A stretch of 64,000 nt of DNA from Isoetes taiwanensis (GCA_021234155.1 JAJEKV010000049.1:4459001-4523000); one strand, 5' to 3'; positions 1-11,885 are shown, counted from the first letter of the stretch. Numbers and translations: made by a program. Notes: generated by a model from the sequence alone, not told the origin.

Positions 1-3000
1 CTGCCATGCATATTGCTCTGATTTCGCCACTCTCCTAACACGATTTGACTCTCGCTTAATGGACTCGTAATCGCCGACGCGTTCTGGGACTTCAAGTTCC
101 GCGGGCTGTAAGACCACCTCACTCCTCCAAGAAGTGTTTCAAAGTAGCTTCACTCCATCACACTCTCAGCCACTGGGCTCTAGATGAGGATGGGCAAAGT
201 GGATACCGTCAGGAAGGGCGGAGTGCTTCTCTCTTTGCAAACCGACCTCAGAATTTGCTCCTAGGGTACTTTCACTATTCCTACCATTTGGTAGACGCAT
301 TTGCCATTCCTCGAGCTCTCCCCTAAGTGTCTGACCCACAGTGACACCAAGGGTTCTCTACAAGGATTACCTCAGACGCCCCCGCTGTTTGACAAGTTCT
401 CCGACCGACCGGGAATCTTGGGCTCTTCCTTTAAGAGGGAGCTCTCGGTCTGGGAGATTCAAAACGCCGGATAGGGGAATCGCCCGTGAGGGTGGTCAGC
501 GCAGCCTCGGGGAGCCAGAAGGGTCACGGAACTTTTTTGATCCGCCTCTTGGGGTCCCACTCTCCCTCTTGTGAGGGATCCCCGCAAGGTCCCCGCCCTG
601 CTTTGACTTGGGAGGGTGCGCCACCGGCTGTTCTCGCAACTGCTGCCCCGACCGCTCTAATGCTAACCCTGCGACTCAGACCTTCTCCTAAAAATTTCGA
701 AAATTGGGCCTGTGGGCCGAAATGGATTAGGTCCACCTTTTGCAAAAATCAGAATTTATTTTGCATAATGCATTAATTGCGAATTTATGAATGTCTTGCC
801 ACCGCAGGTGTCTTTTTCCCTACTTGCTTGCCACATCGAGGAGGACAGGCCCAAACTCCTCCGCCGCCTTGCTCCATTCTCGCCGCGCCCGGGCACAGGT
901 CCCAAGTGCAATGTGCACTGCCCGACCCCCAAACACAAACCCTTAGAACCCGGCAACCCACAGGTTTATTTTGGAGGCCCCTCCTTGCCCGATTCGGGCG
1001 GGACTTGGCGCCGCGGACTTGACGGGAGTGGGGGTGTTGACGCGAGCACGACCCTAAAAATCCCCCCGAAGCCGCTGCCTGACTCCCTCTCCCCAAGGCC
1101 CTGGGACTGACGGGCACCTCCCCCTCTCCTGAATCACTTAACTTGACTCGCCAATGGACTCGTAACGCCGCTGCCCCCTGGGACCAAGTTCCGCGGGCTC
1201 AAGACCACCCCACCTCCAAGAAGCTTAAAGTAGCTTAACTTCCATCACACTCGTAGTCAATTGGCCTAGGATGTGGATGCGGATACCGCTGCGGAGGGCG
1301 CTTTCCGAGTAAGCTTCTTTGCAAACCCACCTTTGTAACTTGCTCCTAGGGTAATTTCGGCTATTCGACGATTTGGGTGGTCGATTTGCCATTCCGAGCC
1401 TCCCTGCGTCTCAAACGACAAGACATCAAGGGGTTTCTACAAGGTCAATCCTCTGACGCTTCAAGGGTTTGACAAGTTCTCCTTTAACCATCTGAATCTT
1501 TGGGCCTTCCCAAGAGGGGCCCTCTGAACGGAGGATCCAACGGTCGGATAGGGGAACCGCCCCGAGGGTGGTTATTAGCGCAGCCGGGAGCCGCCAGAAG
1601 GGCTGCCTGAACTTTTTGATCCCCCTCTTGGGGTCCTGGATTCTCCCTCTTGTGAGGGATCCCCGCAAGGTCCCGCCTCGCTTGACTTGGGGAGCCACTG
1701 CTGCCCCGCATGGGCTGCCCCCACCGTTCTAATGCTAACCCTTGACCTAGACCTTCTCCGAAAATTTCGAAAATTGGGCTGGTGCTTTGAAATGGATTAG
1801 GATTCCAGCTGCAAAAAATCAAAATTTATTTTCAGACAATGCATTAATTGCGAATTTATGAATGTCTTGCCACTTGCAAAGCGCTGACTTCTACTTGCCA
1901 CATCGGGAGGAGGACAGGCCCAAACTCCGGCCCTCGGTTCCCCTTGCTCCGTATTCTCGGCTGCGCTTCTTGGCCGGTGTCCCAAGTGCACAGACCAAGT
2001 CTCGCCCCCAAAACGCAAACCCTTCTAGAACCACGCAACCCACTGTGGTTTACGTTTTTGAGGCCCTCCTTGTCGATTCGGCGGGACCTTGCGCCGCGGA
2101 CTTGACGTGGAGTGGGGGTGTTGACGCTTGAGCACGGACCCTAAAATCCCCCTGGCCGCTTGCCCCTTTCTCTCCCAAGGCCCCTGGGACGGGACGGGCT
2201 ACACCCCTCTCCTAATCAAGGATTTGACTCTGCCAATGGACTCAACGTCGACGTTGGTTCGGGGACCAAGTTCCAGGGCCAGAAGACCACCCGACCTCCA
2301 AGAAGCGCCAAAGTAGCTCACTTCCATCACACTCGTAGTCAATTGGCCTAGGATGTGGATCGGATACCTGGCCGCGGAGGGCGGAGTGTTTTCTCTCTTT
2401 TGCAAAACCTGACCTTGTAACTTGCTCCCTAGGGGTAATTTCGCTTTATTCCGACGATTTGGCAGGGTCGATTTGCCATTCCGAGCCTCCCCGCGTTCGA
2501 ACGACAAGACACTGGGTCTCTACAAGGCTGACCTCGGGGACGTGATTTTGACAAGTTCTCCGGGACCGATCTGGAATCTTTGGGCCTTCCCAAGAGGGGC
2601 CCCGAACGGAGGATCCAACTGGCCGATAGGGGGAACCGGCCTCGAGGGTGGTCGTAAGCGTCTGACCCGGGGGGAGCGCCAGGAAGGGCTGCCTCGGGAA
2701 CTTTTTGGATCCCGCCTCTTGGGGTCCGGACTCTCCCTCTTGTGAGGGATCCCCAAGGTCCCGGCCTCGTTTGACTTGGGGAAGGGTGCCAGCTCGGTTG
2801 CCCGGCAACCCGCTGCCCGGACGTTCTAATGCTAACCCTTTGACCTAGACCTTCTCAGAAAATTTCGAAAATTGGGTCAGGCCGAAATGGATTAGGATTC
2901 CGGTGGCAAAAAATCAGAATTTATTTTCGTGACAATGCATTAATTTAATTTATGAATGTCTTGCCTTTGCCAAAGCCCCACTTCTACTTGCCACATCGGG

Positions 3001-4556
3001 AGGAGGGACAGGCCCAAACTCCGCCCGTCGGTTCTTGTTCATATTCTTCGCTGCGGCTTCTCGCCAAAGTCCCAGTGCACAGACCAGTCTCGGCCCCAAA
3101 AACCAAACCCTTCTAGAACCCGGCAACCCCACGGGGTTTACGTTTTGGAGGCTCCCATGTCTGATTCGACGGACCTTGAATCGCCAATGGACTTGACGCC
3201 GGAGTGGGGGTGTTGGCCGTGAGCACGGACTCCTAAAATCCCTAAGTCGCTGATTACCCTGTGGAGGGCGGATTTCCTCTCCCCTAAGGCCCTCGGGGAC
3301 GAGATGGTCGACCTCCCCTCTCCGAATCGCGACTTGACTCATGGCCAATGGACTCGAACGCCGACGTTGCCCAGGGACCAAGTTCAAGCGGGCCTCGAAG
3401 ACCACCCAAACCTCCAAGAGGCCAAAGTAGGGTGGCTCGGGAGCTTCCATCACACTCACGGGAACTTTTTTTGGCCTAGGATGTGGATGCTGGGATCCTG
3501 GTCGCTTGGGGAGGACGTGGAGGCTTCTCTCTTTGCTAAAACCTAGACCTTGTAACTTGCTCCCTAGGGTAATTCCACCGGCCATTCATTAATTGCGATT
3601 TATGAATGGTCGGTTTGCCTATTCCGAGCCTCCTGGGTGATTCTCCGAACGACAAGGCAGACTCAAGGGTTTCTACAAGGTCACCTCGTGGACTTCCCTT
3701 GCTTGGACAAGTTCTCCGACCGATCTGAATCTTTTGGGCCTTCCCAAGAGGGGCCCCCGAATCGGAGGATCCAACTGGACGGATAGGGGAACCGGCCCGG
3801 AGGGTGGTCATTAGCGTGGCAGCCCCCGGGAGCTGCCGGCCAGAAGGGCTGCCTCGGGAACTTTTTGATCCCGCCTCTTGGGTGGGACTCTCCCTCTTGT
3901 GAGGGATCCCCGCAAGGTCCCCGCCTCGCTTGGACTTGGGGAAGGGTGCCAACTCCTGTGCCCCCGCAACCCGCCATTCGGACCGCTCTAATGCTAACCC
4001 TTTGACCTAGACCTTCTCCTAAAAATTCGAAAATTGGGTCAGGGCCGAAATGGATTAGGATTCCACTGGCAAAAAATCAGAATTTATTTTGAGGACAATG
4101 CATTAATTGCGAATTTATGAATGTCTTGCCACTAAAAAAGCCCCGAATTCTACTTGCCACATCGGGAGGAGGACAGGCCCAAACTCCCGCCTCCGCCGGG
4201 CCCCTTGCTCCATATTCTCTGGCTGACTTCGGCCAGTCCTGCGTAATGAGACCAAGTCTCGCCCCCAAAACGCAAACCCTTCTGGGAACCCGCAACCCAC
4301 GGTGGTTTCGTTTTTGAGGCCCTCTCCTTGTCGATTCGGAGGACTCTTTGGCCGCGGACTTGACGGGGGGGTGTTGACGCCAGAGCACGGACTTAAAATC
4401 CCCCGAAGCCGCTTTGCCCCACTTCTCTCCCCCCAGGCCCTCGGGACGGACGGAAGCACCTCCCTCTCGGGAATCGCGATTTGACTCTTGCCAATGGACT
4501 CGTGAACGCCGACGCTGCCCTAGGGACCAAGTTCTCGCGGACTGTAAGACCACTCA
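1..4556. repeat. ~1.1 kb tandem satellite, about 4.1 copies
   Basis: Four long copies of one GC-rich unit lie head to tail. The landmark TGAATGTCTTGCC recurs at 788, 1859, 2953 and 4118, giving periods of about 1071, 1094 and 1165 bases. A second landmark, CCAATGGACTCG or a variant of it, recurs near 58, 1152, 2234, 3343 and 4491. Copies differ by many substitutions and small indels, so no reading frame survives between copies; the short ORFs inside are not believable genes. Each unit holds an AT-rich patch (TGCATTAATTGCGAATTTAT) beside a GC-rich body. Repeat identity stops abruptly near 4556, while the left end runs off the window. I do not recognise the family; it does not look like rDNA coding sequence. 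Confidence 0.9.
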
Positions 4557-6290
4557 TGTTCACCCAACTAAGAAATGAGTTTTAAACGTCATAATGAAAT
4601 GCCGTGATGACGTCAATACGTCGCATGCACGTGATTTTGGTTATAGCGGCGTCGCTTTTAAACTATTTTTATTTTGTTGTGTACATGTTTGATGTTGGGG
4701 CATGTTTGAGCCTAGACAATGCTTGAGCCTAAGAGGCTTGTTTGAACCTAGGTAGCATGTTCGACCCTAAGGGAAATGCAACGCCACATCGCTCAACGCC
4801 CCAAGGCTCCTCATGCTTCACTCTATGTATTTGGACTTGTTCACCCTACAAAATACCATTATTATTATCCGTTTGAAAGGTAGAGCAGTTGATCCACAAC
4901 AAAGCTAGTGGATAGCATCAAATTAAGCAATGATCAAAGTTAACTTGGTGGTGGCACCGGTTTAAGGTTAGAGAAAATCTAAGTAACTAAGATACCATTG
5001 AAGACTCTTTGCATGTTCTAGTCTAGAGGCAATGCTTGAGCCTATGTGGCTTCTTTGAGCCCATGTTCCCCGCTCTTTATTCCTCCCATATAATGTATAC
5101 CAAAAGGGGGAGGGGGGAAAAAAGAATTGAATTGAATGGGTTTTATTGCACACCTAAGACCAATAGACATAGCCTATCGGTTAAGGATTGCACCGAGGAT
5201 GTGCATAATATTTGACATATAGAATTTAATGATCGCCTCCTCTAGGTGTTAACTAGAGTCGCCATTGTTAGCATTGCCAACATTTGTATTAAAATGCCCA
5301 AGTACATCTCAGATTTCGTGGAATTGCTCGTGTAAGATGTTTGCATGAGAGCCGGTGGTCCAACCTCTTGATGCTCGTTTTTCCGCTGAGTTTGAATGCC
5401 TTGATCCGCCAGAGGGCTCTTCGGACGTTATTGACTCCTCTAGCACAACACCTTGGAATATTGGGCGCCCCTGTAGTTTGTATGATAAACCACCATGTTG
5501 GATCTTGTCGACGGTAAAGAAAAAAATCTGGTCAAAGAAGCTGGACGTGAGATTGATATTGATGGTCTAAATTTTGAAGTGGATATGTGTATGTGTGTAC
5601 CTGTTCACAGTTGTCTGGAAGGACAAGCGTCTCACTACCAGGGTACATCTTGCTAGAGTTGATCAATAGAAAAAGCCACTTGTTCTATCATACTTTATCG
5701 TAGGCCCCGAATTTTAATTGAAGGTCAAACCAATCGACATCGAATATGAAGGTCTTAAAATTGCCACCAACATCCACCTCCATTATAGTCTTTAACCTCC
5801 GACCCAATCATGTGGCTTCCCCGACGACACGACGGCAACACTTGATTGAAACTCCATCGTGAATGATGCCATGACTAAAGCAAATCACAAGTCTTCCCCG
5901 TGTATGTCAAGAGAACTCACACGATAGTGGGTCCCATGCCACCATATCGAGGGAGTAAGATATATCTTGTCAAAAGCACCATTAATGTCAATAGATACAA
6001 TAACATCAAAAGAAAATACTCGATTTCGACATCAACATAATTTGTTGCAACTACCTTTTCATGACACCTTGTGCGTATGCCCATTCCAGTAGTTGCTGTA
6101 ATATACTCCCCTTGTGATATGCATCGGTCAAAGCCTCAGAGTACCCATTCTCTTTCCATCTTGTAAGGCAAGGGTTCATATCCATCGTGGTGCGGGGCTC
6201 GTCTATTATGTCGTCTCCATTCATGCCTCTTCTCTTCCATTTCTTCCTTTGGCGTTCTCATAACGAGCAATCCATTTTGCCATTGATGCC
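4557..6290. other. Non-genic decayed DNA with short GAGCCTA repeats
   Basis: No convincing gene is visible. A motif around CAATGCTTGAGCCTA occurs near 4718 and again near 5030, and related TTTGAGCCTA/TTTGAACCTA words lie at 4706-4755, which suggests a worn LTR or other repeat. The remaining sequence has only short ORFs without recognisable domains. Confidence 0.4.
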
Positions 6291-6479
6291 GAATTGTAAA
6301 GAAGAAATTGATTAACCTTAATGATCATATCAGGTGGAAATGACTTCGCATACCATTGCCTTCGCCACTACCCCCACAATCTTCGTCCCCTTCATCACTC
6401 CATAAGCGAGGTGCATCTCGGATGTACGGGCGGAAATATATTTCGTCATATAGAAAAGTGACTCTTTCGCAAGCCATCC

Positions 6480-6690
6480 CTCGCCATACTACCTTCGGGA
6501 CGTTTCTTTGGACGCACCATATCCTTCAATACCTTCATAAACCTTTCCAAGAAAAACATTCATCCGGCATGTGAGTTCATGAGCTCCACTTCCTCAATAA
6601 GATGTACCAAAAGATGGGTTTGACTATCAAGAAAGCTCAGAGGGAAACTCCTTCTCCAACAAGCAACATGCCTCGCCATTTTCACTTTCA
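6480..6690 (-). pseudogene. TNP2 fragment, DUF4218-like region
   Basis: Reading the minus strand gives broken pieces similar to the DUF4218 part of the intact transposase at 14343-13647: LEKEFP, then THLLVHLIEEVEL, then MFFLERFMKVLKDMVR. The intact copy has LEREFP, LHLLVHIPEEIRL and MFFLERYMKVLKGFVR at the same spacing. A stop codon lies just before MFFLERF. This is a clear relic and is not functional. Confidence 0.65.
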
Positions 6691-6996
6691 TCTCTTCAAT
6701 TTCGTCTTTCGGTATAGTTTTTTTACACATCCACCTATGAGGCCCAAAACAAAAAACTTAGCCACAAATAAAATAGACGGGGGACCACTAAATCAACATG
6801 GGTAACAACCTTATGACTTTTGATAGGGCACTTATTGCCTCCAATGGTCCCTTGTCTAAAACTCCCCTAAAGGTCAGGGACATGAAGAACTGCATGATCC
6901 AAACACCAAATATAAGTTATGGGTTACATTTTATAGTAGTGCATATATATGTGGACTTCAATTGCTTACATGCAAGAACTTATGCCATCATGGACT

Positions 6997-7736
6997 TTAA
7001 AAACATAAATAGTCGATGGTCAGCTCCCCACTACTTGTGAATGCGGTTCGCAATGATTGCATGTAACCAGTTGGTGTTCTAAGGGCCCTTAAATCATCAT
7101 AAATAGCTCGATGGTCTTCATCAACAACCATGGGGGTATGTTGTAGTTCACTATCATCACTGGCCATGTAGACCATGCAGTCGATTGTGTACCATATGGG
7201 TTTACGCCATCGGTGGCCAGGCCCAAACGCATCTAAATTACGTGGTTCTTTTCCAAAGTCATAATGGCCATGTCGCATCGACATGCTTCCAAACTGCTTG
7301 TAAACTCCGGGGACTCGCATCACATCATCACTAGATGCATGTGTAGCCGTGAAGTCCATTAGGCTAGCCAATGTCTTGCAACGGAACATCAACTTTAACC
7401 TATAGAATAAATTATAGGCAACATATAAGTACCGAAAATAAGTGAATTTACAACTATTTATAAGAAGTGGTGATGCATATACCTTGGGATTATTGGAAAG
7501 TGTCGAATAACCTTTTGAGGTACCGTTTTTCCCTTTAGGTCATTCCTGTATCTCGGTTCATTACATACGAGACAATGAGTGGACTTCTCATGCTCGGCAG
7601 GGGGATAGAAGATCATACAATCATTTGGACATGCATGTATGACTTTATAACCAAGGCCGGTCGCTTGAATCATTTTCTTAACTTGAGATCCGGTCGGTAG
7701 GCATATTGTTCTTCTCTGGAAGGATCTTTCGTGCAA
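6997..7736 (-). pseudogene. TNP2 transposase relic with deleted core
   Basis: Two minus-strand pieces belong together. The first (7736-7458) has HACPNDCMIF, a CLVCNEPRY cysteine pair and KVIRHFPIIPR, typical of the start of the TNP2 (Transposase_21) domain. The second (7392-6997) starts with FRCKTLASLMDFTATHAS and KEPRNLDAFG, then jumps to RTPTGYMQSLRTAFTSSGEL. In the intact transposase at 12805-15860 the matching segments (KEPRNLRLAIG and RTPSGYSASIRRAFTKDGEL) are separated by about 250 residues and two introns. The middle, including the HDYPG and DPMHIFKN blocks, is therefore missing. The element cannot make its own transposase. Confidence 0.8.
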
Positions 7737-8641
7737 TAAACCTGCGATCTAAGAGTGGTAAGATAAAAGATGGAGATGGTGGTAAGATAGAAAGACTTGA
7801 TAAGTATGTCACCTCAATAGAGCAGAGACACTTGCATTGCTCCACTTGAACTTGGTTTGGAGATTGAGAATTAGCAGGCACGCCGACAAACGAGAGGTTC
7901 GAGACGCAGGAAATAACTGCGTTTCTGCTTCGATAACAATAGGGTCATCGTCAGTACGACCAATCCTCGAAGGGTATCCCACATCTTCTACCATATCCTC
8001 TCCACCACCATCCTCGACATCATCTAAATCAATATCGTAATTCTTGAAGAGCGTGCAACATATCAAGCTCGTCACTTAAAGACTTCGTTCTCGGGTTAGT
8101 CAATAGTTTCATCCTCTTCATATTGATCGTATGCAATATCTTCATATTGGTGCGCCTCGGCTTGAAATTCACGACGATAGGTTCCCTTTGCCTCAGTAAC
8201 TTAGAACTAATGGATTGGGATGGAGACCGCTCCGAATGAGTTCATTAAACAGAGTAACGATTAACCATCATGTCAAATAATGTAATAAGTATAAAATACA
8301 TACAACCATTTGTATAGACTCACGAATGACAAAAAACATATTAAAAAAAAAAAAAAAACCTATTTATTCTTTTTTTTAGTACAACAATACTATTGTTCCA
8401 TATCAAATGGGAGAGGTCTATCATAGCGATAGTTGATGAATAACTCATCTCCAATGTTTATGCTTTTAATAGCACACACCATGATATATCCGCTTTTACA
8501 GATCTTGTAAAAAATCTTCCTCCCCTCCTTGACACTCTAAAAATTCACAATTGCATCGCTCCACGGTTGTCAATAGAACTTAATGCACCCCGCAATATTG
8601 CCATGAACCCCGGGCGACCATCAATAAACTTCAACTCCTCA

Positions 8642-9142
8642 TCACATGCCCCCACGACCATCGACGCAAAGATTGGAATTCATTCCATAAATCCTCATAC
8701 GCCAAGCATATTTAGTCAAAGTTTGCCAAGTTTTCCAATCGTACTCGGGACCTGCATATGGCATTAATGGAATGTGGGTATCTCGCTCCACTTCTATACG
8801 CGTGCCGGAGATAAGGCCGAATCCAGCTTCTGGACAAATGCGGCTCCGCATAATGATGTATCTTCTTCCCCAATAAGCAAATTCTTGATCCATAGGGATA
8901 GGTAAGTCTACTGGCCACAAGCCAAATGTCTTGCGGTGCCTAACAAAGGGTCGGACTAATCTTTGCAATTCTTCAGGAATTTCACGCTCGGGCAGTGAGG
9001 CCAAGCGTTCTTGGGAAATGTGCGACACATGCAATGTTCTCATGATTGTAGCCCTTCGTGTTCTTTCACGCAGGGGGGAACACTTTCGGCGTTGAGCGGC
9101 ACCCATCCACATTATTGATGAATCGGTTCTCGCTTCAGCCAT
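8642..9142 (-). CDS. Unrecognised 166-residue ORF inside CACTA relic
   Basis: This open frame sits between the Transpos_assoc-like fragment and the TNP2 core of the same minus-strand relic. The protein is Arg-rich at the start (MAEARTDSSIMWMGAAQRRK) and has several Trp/Tyr/Pro-rich stretches such as FGLWPVDLPIPMDQEFAYWG and PYAGPEYDWKTWQTLTKYAW. I do not recognise a domain. It may be a linker exon of the transposase or a second element-encoded protein. The frame is open for its whole length while its neighbours are broken, but selection cannot be judged from one copy. Confidence 0.4.
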   Translation of the reverse strand: MAEARTDSSIMWMGAAQRRKCSPLRERTRRATIMRTLHVSHISQERLASLPEREIPEELQRLVRPFVRHRKTFGLWPVDLPIPMDQEFAYWGRRYIIMRSRICPEAGFGLISGTRIEVERDTHIPLMPYAGPEYDWKTWQTLTKYAWRMRIYGMNSNLCVDGRGGM

Positions 9143-9267
9143 ATGCCTCTATGGACAACATTAAACCAAAATCCACATCTAGTTTGGAGGAGACATCAGC
9201 ATCATCTACCTACATATTTAGATATCATAAACATCTTGAATATATACTTGAACTGGGAGAGATACTC

Positions 9268-9477
9268 TTAAAAAAAAAAAAAAACAAATAATAATTGTAT
9301 ACCAACCTGATATCCATGACGAGCATCAGATCTGGTGGGTTGTTCAAATGTACCAAATCTTATCAGATGGTCTTCAACAACCGTTCTAAGTCGTCTCTTC
9401 AGCCCCATACATCTTTTACAATCGCAAACTATTTTGTCCCTCTGCCAATTACAAAAGGTAAGTACTATATACTGCAC
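9268..9477 (-). pseudogene. Transpos_assoc-like zinc domain fragment
   Basis: The minus-strand translation contains IVCDCKRCMGLKRRLRTVVE followed by DHLIRFG and a later HG. This fits the plant transposon-associated domain found at the N terminus of TNP2 proteins (I-x-C-x-C-x2-C, V-x2-HL-x3-GF, HG). It lies upstream of the TNP2 fragments in the correct orientation, and a poly-T/poly-F run closes the frame. It is best read as the first recognisable coding piece of the relic. Confidence 0.6.
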
Positions 9478-9518
9478 AATAGTTTGAACGGCTGTGATAG
9501 ATACAATATATGGTAGTA

Positions 9519-9550
9519 TAAACCCTAAACCCTAAACCCTAAATCCTAAA
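9519..9550 (+). repeat. Short interstitial telomere-like tract
   Basis: Three and a half copies of CCCTAAA with one variant copy (TCCTAAA) stand alone inside the CACTA relic region. This is the plant telomere heptamer. It is too short to be a true chromosome end and may be a repair or insertion scar. Confidence 0.85.
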
Positions 9551-9569
9551 TGGACAGAATTGGGCCCGG

Positions 9570-9832
9570 ACACGTAGTCCTCTCCACTCAAGGTGAAGCC
9601 GACCATGCCCTTTCCCGAGTACGACCCTTATATAAGTTTCAATTTCAATAAAGATCTTTTGAGACGCCGCTAGCCCCGATACATAGAGTCCCTCCACTCA
9701 AGGTGAAGTCGACATATGACCTTGACTACGCGACACCTCAATTTTGTAATCTACATTGTACTTAGTAAGGTATGAAGGTGAGTTTGGGCCTGGCACACCT
9801 GGTCCTCTCCACTCAAGGTGGAGGCGACCGTG
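9570..9832 (+). repeat. Three ~110 bp-spaced CTCCACTCAAGGTG repeats
   Basis: The core CTCCACTCAAGGTGAAGCC or a close variant occurs near 9582, 9692 and 9808. The first and third copies also share the preceding GGGCC and following GACC(G/A)TG context, so a ~110 base unit was repeated and then diverged. No function is evident. Confidence 0.7.
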
Positions 9833-10339
9833 TCCTTGACCAAAAACACCTGCGTTTTTTTACTACTCGCAGTACACGTCCTCTCCTAGTTTATATATGT
9901 CTAGGCTACTAAATACAAGAATCAGTAACTTACATGTGACGGTTCCGCATATCCAGCCTCCCCTGGTGGTAAGACAAAGATCAATCGTCTCTCCGCCATC
10001 TCCAAAGGCCGATCATGCCGATGACCATGGCGATCCATGTAGGGCAGCAACAAGTATAAGATATGGTTAAAAAGAAGAACACCAAAGGGCTTAGGCTGGA
10101 AGAGGAGCCGAAAAGAAAATAACAATGAAGGCCGAGAAAAAGTTGTTTATATAGAAATCTTTAACGTCGCGATGCGGACGCGGACGTCGCCGGCGACGTA
10201 GTGTCAACGGGTCACATGCCAGTCACCTACGACTTGGCAAGACACCGCAAGTACGCATGCATTATGTCATAACGCTCAGACCACGCCGCATGCGACGATA
10301 GTCAACGGTCAAAATCCGTGTCACATGCGACTCGGTAAA
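9833..10339. other. GC-rich spacer next to CACTA-type palindrome
   Basis: A short minus-strand ORF (9922-10125) has no recognisable domain. The stretch 10140-10335 is rich in GCATGCGAC-like words and CG dinucleotides, resembling a subterminal region of a DNA transposon. No gene is supported here. Confidence 0.35.
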
Positions 10340-10532
10340 GATACTACAAAAATAATAGAAATGGCACAAAAGTGACATTTATCCTCCGCCTTTTACCGGG
10401 CATAAACGCCACTTTTGTGCCATTTGGGGAGCACAAACGCCATAAATGGCACAAAAGTGACGTTTTATGCTCGATAAAAGGCGGAGGATAAATGTCACTT
10501 TTGTGCCATTTCTACCTATTTTTGTAGTAGTG
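10340..10532. mobile_element. Palindromic CACTA-type MITE (~190 bp)
   Basis: The right end reads CTATTTTTGTAGTAGTG, the reverse complement of CACTACTACAAAAATAG. The left end reads TACTACAAAAATAATAG, so the first three bases of the CAC start are mutated there. Inside, the arms are inverted copies: GGCACAAAAGTGACATTTAT on the left is matched by ATAAATGTCACTTTTGTGCC on the right. The word GGCACAAAAGTGAC or its complement occurs four times. The whole sequence can fold into a hairpin of roughly 85 bp arms. It may be a minimal derivative mobilised by a CACTA transposase, perhaps of the relic family to its left. Confidence 0.75.
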
Positions 10533-11852
10533 ACACGCGGGCAATGCGCATCGACGGTGTCTTATGTTCTCGTAATTGTGACGCCCCTATTCCTTATAAC
10601 GATGCCCGCGATCGCACTCGAAGGAGGAGCATTCCCCCGGCAACCGCCCGACAAGGGCCATCCACCGACTCCACTCCCATGGGGCAGAGCGAAGGGAAGA
10701 GTGGATGTGTCATTCATCCGCCTTCCATCGGATCGACCTATCTCAAGGAAGCGTAACAAACAAACGCGGAGCACAACTAATAATATACAACATAATCACC
10801 ATAACAATAGCAACATCACGCGAGTCGCCAATACCTTCATAACAATAATACAAAGGGAAGGTCCCACGCAGCTCGACTCAAGGGGATGATCGACGGCTAG
10901 GCCTCCGTGAGTTCGATTCTTGGGGCATGTAATTCATGGCAATGGATTTGGGCTGGCATAGAACATGGCTTAGGGTAGTCCACTCCATCCGCCCCCCGGG
11001 CGCACACTTTGCGCAGTAGGGCTGAAAAGTGTTGGGACTTGGCAGTAGCTTCGCGGGGTGAATAGCCGAGGGGCTACTACCTGGCTGGGTTGCATCTCCC
11101 CAACCCCGATGAGGCAGAAGAGAGCTGCCTCTCCTCCGAGGTATCCATGCTCATCGCAGCGGCTAGAGGGCCACCGCCTTATTCGACTTGAACTCTTTGG
11201 AAGGTCATATCCACCACCCCACGAGTGTCGAGCTCATGCCTTGCCCACACGCAGTGGCAAGCCATTAAGCCTAGCCAAAGACCCCGATAGGCTTTACTAC
11301 CGAGGGGTCGGTCGCGATGAGACAAGTTCCTCCTTATCAACCGGCCTTGCCCCTTCACCTGACCCGGTGGGCTCCGTGGCACGGGCCGCATTTACGTGGG
11401 AACTAAGGTGCTATGCTAGGAGCATCTTCTACACGACCTTTAGGTCTCTACTCCCCTTCCCACAACAAGGAGATCATAGAGTGGAATACATGCAATATCA
11501 CGTAGCGTAGATAGAGAATCATATCAATCTATCTACTTAACATCCAATGTTAGGTTCATTCGTTAGAGTCTCAGATCTAGGGATCTACAAGGCTTCCAGA
11601 GATGATCTAACATACTAACCCGGCATATTGCCATGCCTAAAGACGGTTTTGCACAATGAGAACAACTAGATACCGCTCCTTGGCTTGCTCCCCGATCCTT
11701 GGAAGGCGTCCATGCTCCCGATCTTGCGAAGACAAGCTGCTACTCAAAGAACTTTGTTGTGCAAATCCGACTTTTCGGAGCCTGGCAATGCGATTTCGAG
11801 CCTTACCTTGGCCGAATTGGCCCAGGAAAGCCCTAATTGCGAATGAGGAAAG
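10533..11852. other. GC-rich spacer, possible old LTR-type DNA
   Basis: Plus-strand ORFs exist (for example 11058-11510, 150 residues), but they match no domain I know and overlap open frames on the other strand. The start GTGACGCCCCTATTCC and the general composition recall plant LTR retrotransposon ends, but neither a primer site nor paired repeats are visible. Confidence 0.3.
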
Positions 11853-11885
11853 CACTACAAGAGAATAGCCATTTATCGTCACTTT
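11853..11885 (+). repeat. CACTA left terminal inverted repeat
   Basis: It begins CACTACAAGAGAATAGCCAT and continues into TTTATCGTCACTT. The partner is at 18977-19009. Confidence 0.9.

Larger units (their letters stand above)
6300..9480 (-). mobile_element. Degenerate CACTA (En/Spm) element body, minus strand
   Basis: Fragments of one TNP2-type transposase lie in the expected order on the minus strand: a Transpos_assoc-like zinc region (9477-9268), a Cys-rich TNP2 start (7736-7458), a shortened TNP2 core (7392-6997) and a DUF4218-like piece (about 6690-6480). Frames are broken, the central core is deleted, and the C-terminal DUF4216 part was not found. I could not find matching terminal inverted repeats around these fragments, so the boundaries are approximate. 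It is a different subfamily from the element at 11853-19009. Confidence 0.7.

Noticed and set aside
341-4553. Many ORFs of 60-211 residues in the 1.1 kb satellite
   Set aside because: Frames are not kept between copies; indels of one or two bases separate the repeats. They are by-products of GC-rich repeats.
10885-10925. A tRNA-like B box (GTGAGTTCGATTCTTGGG)
   Set aside because: No A box, anticodon arm or acceptor pairing at suitable spacing.
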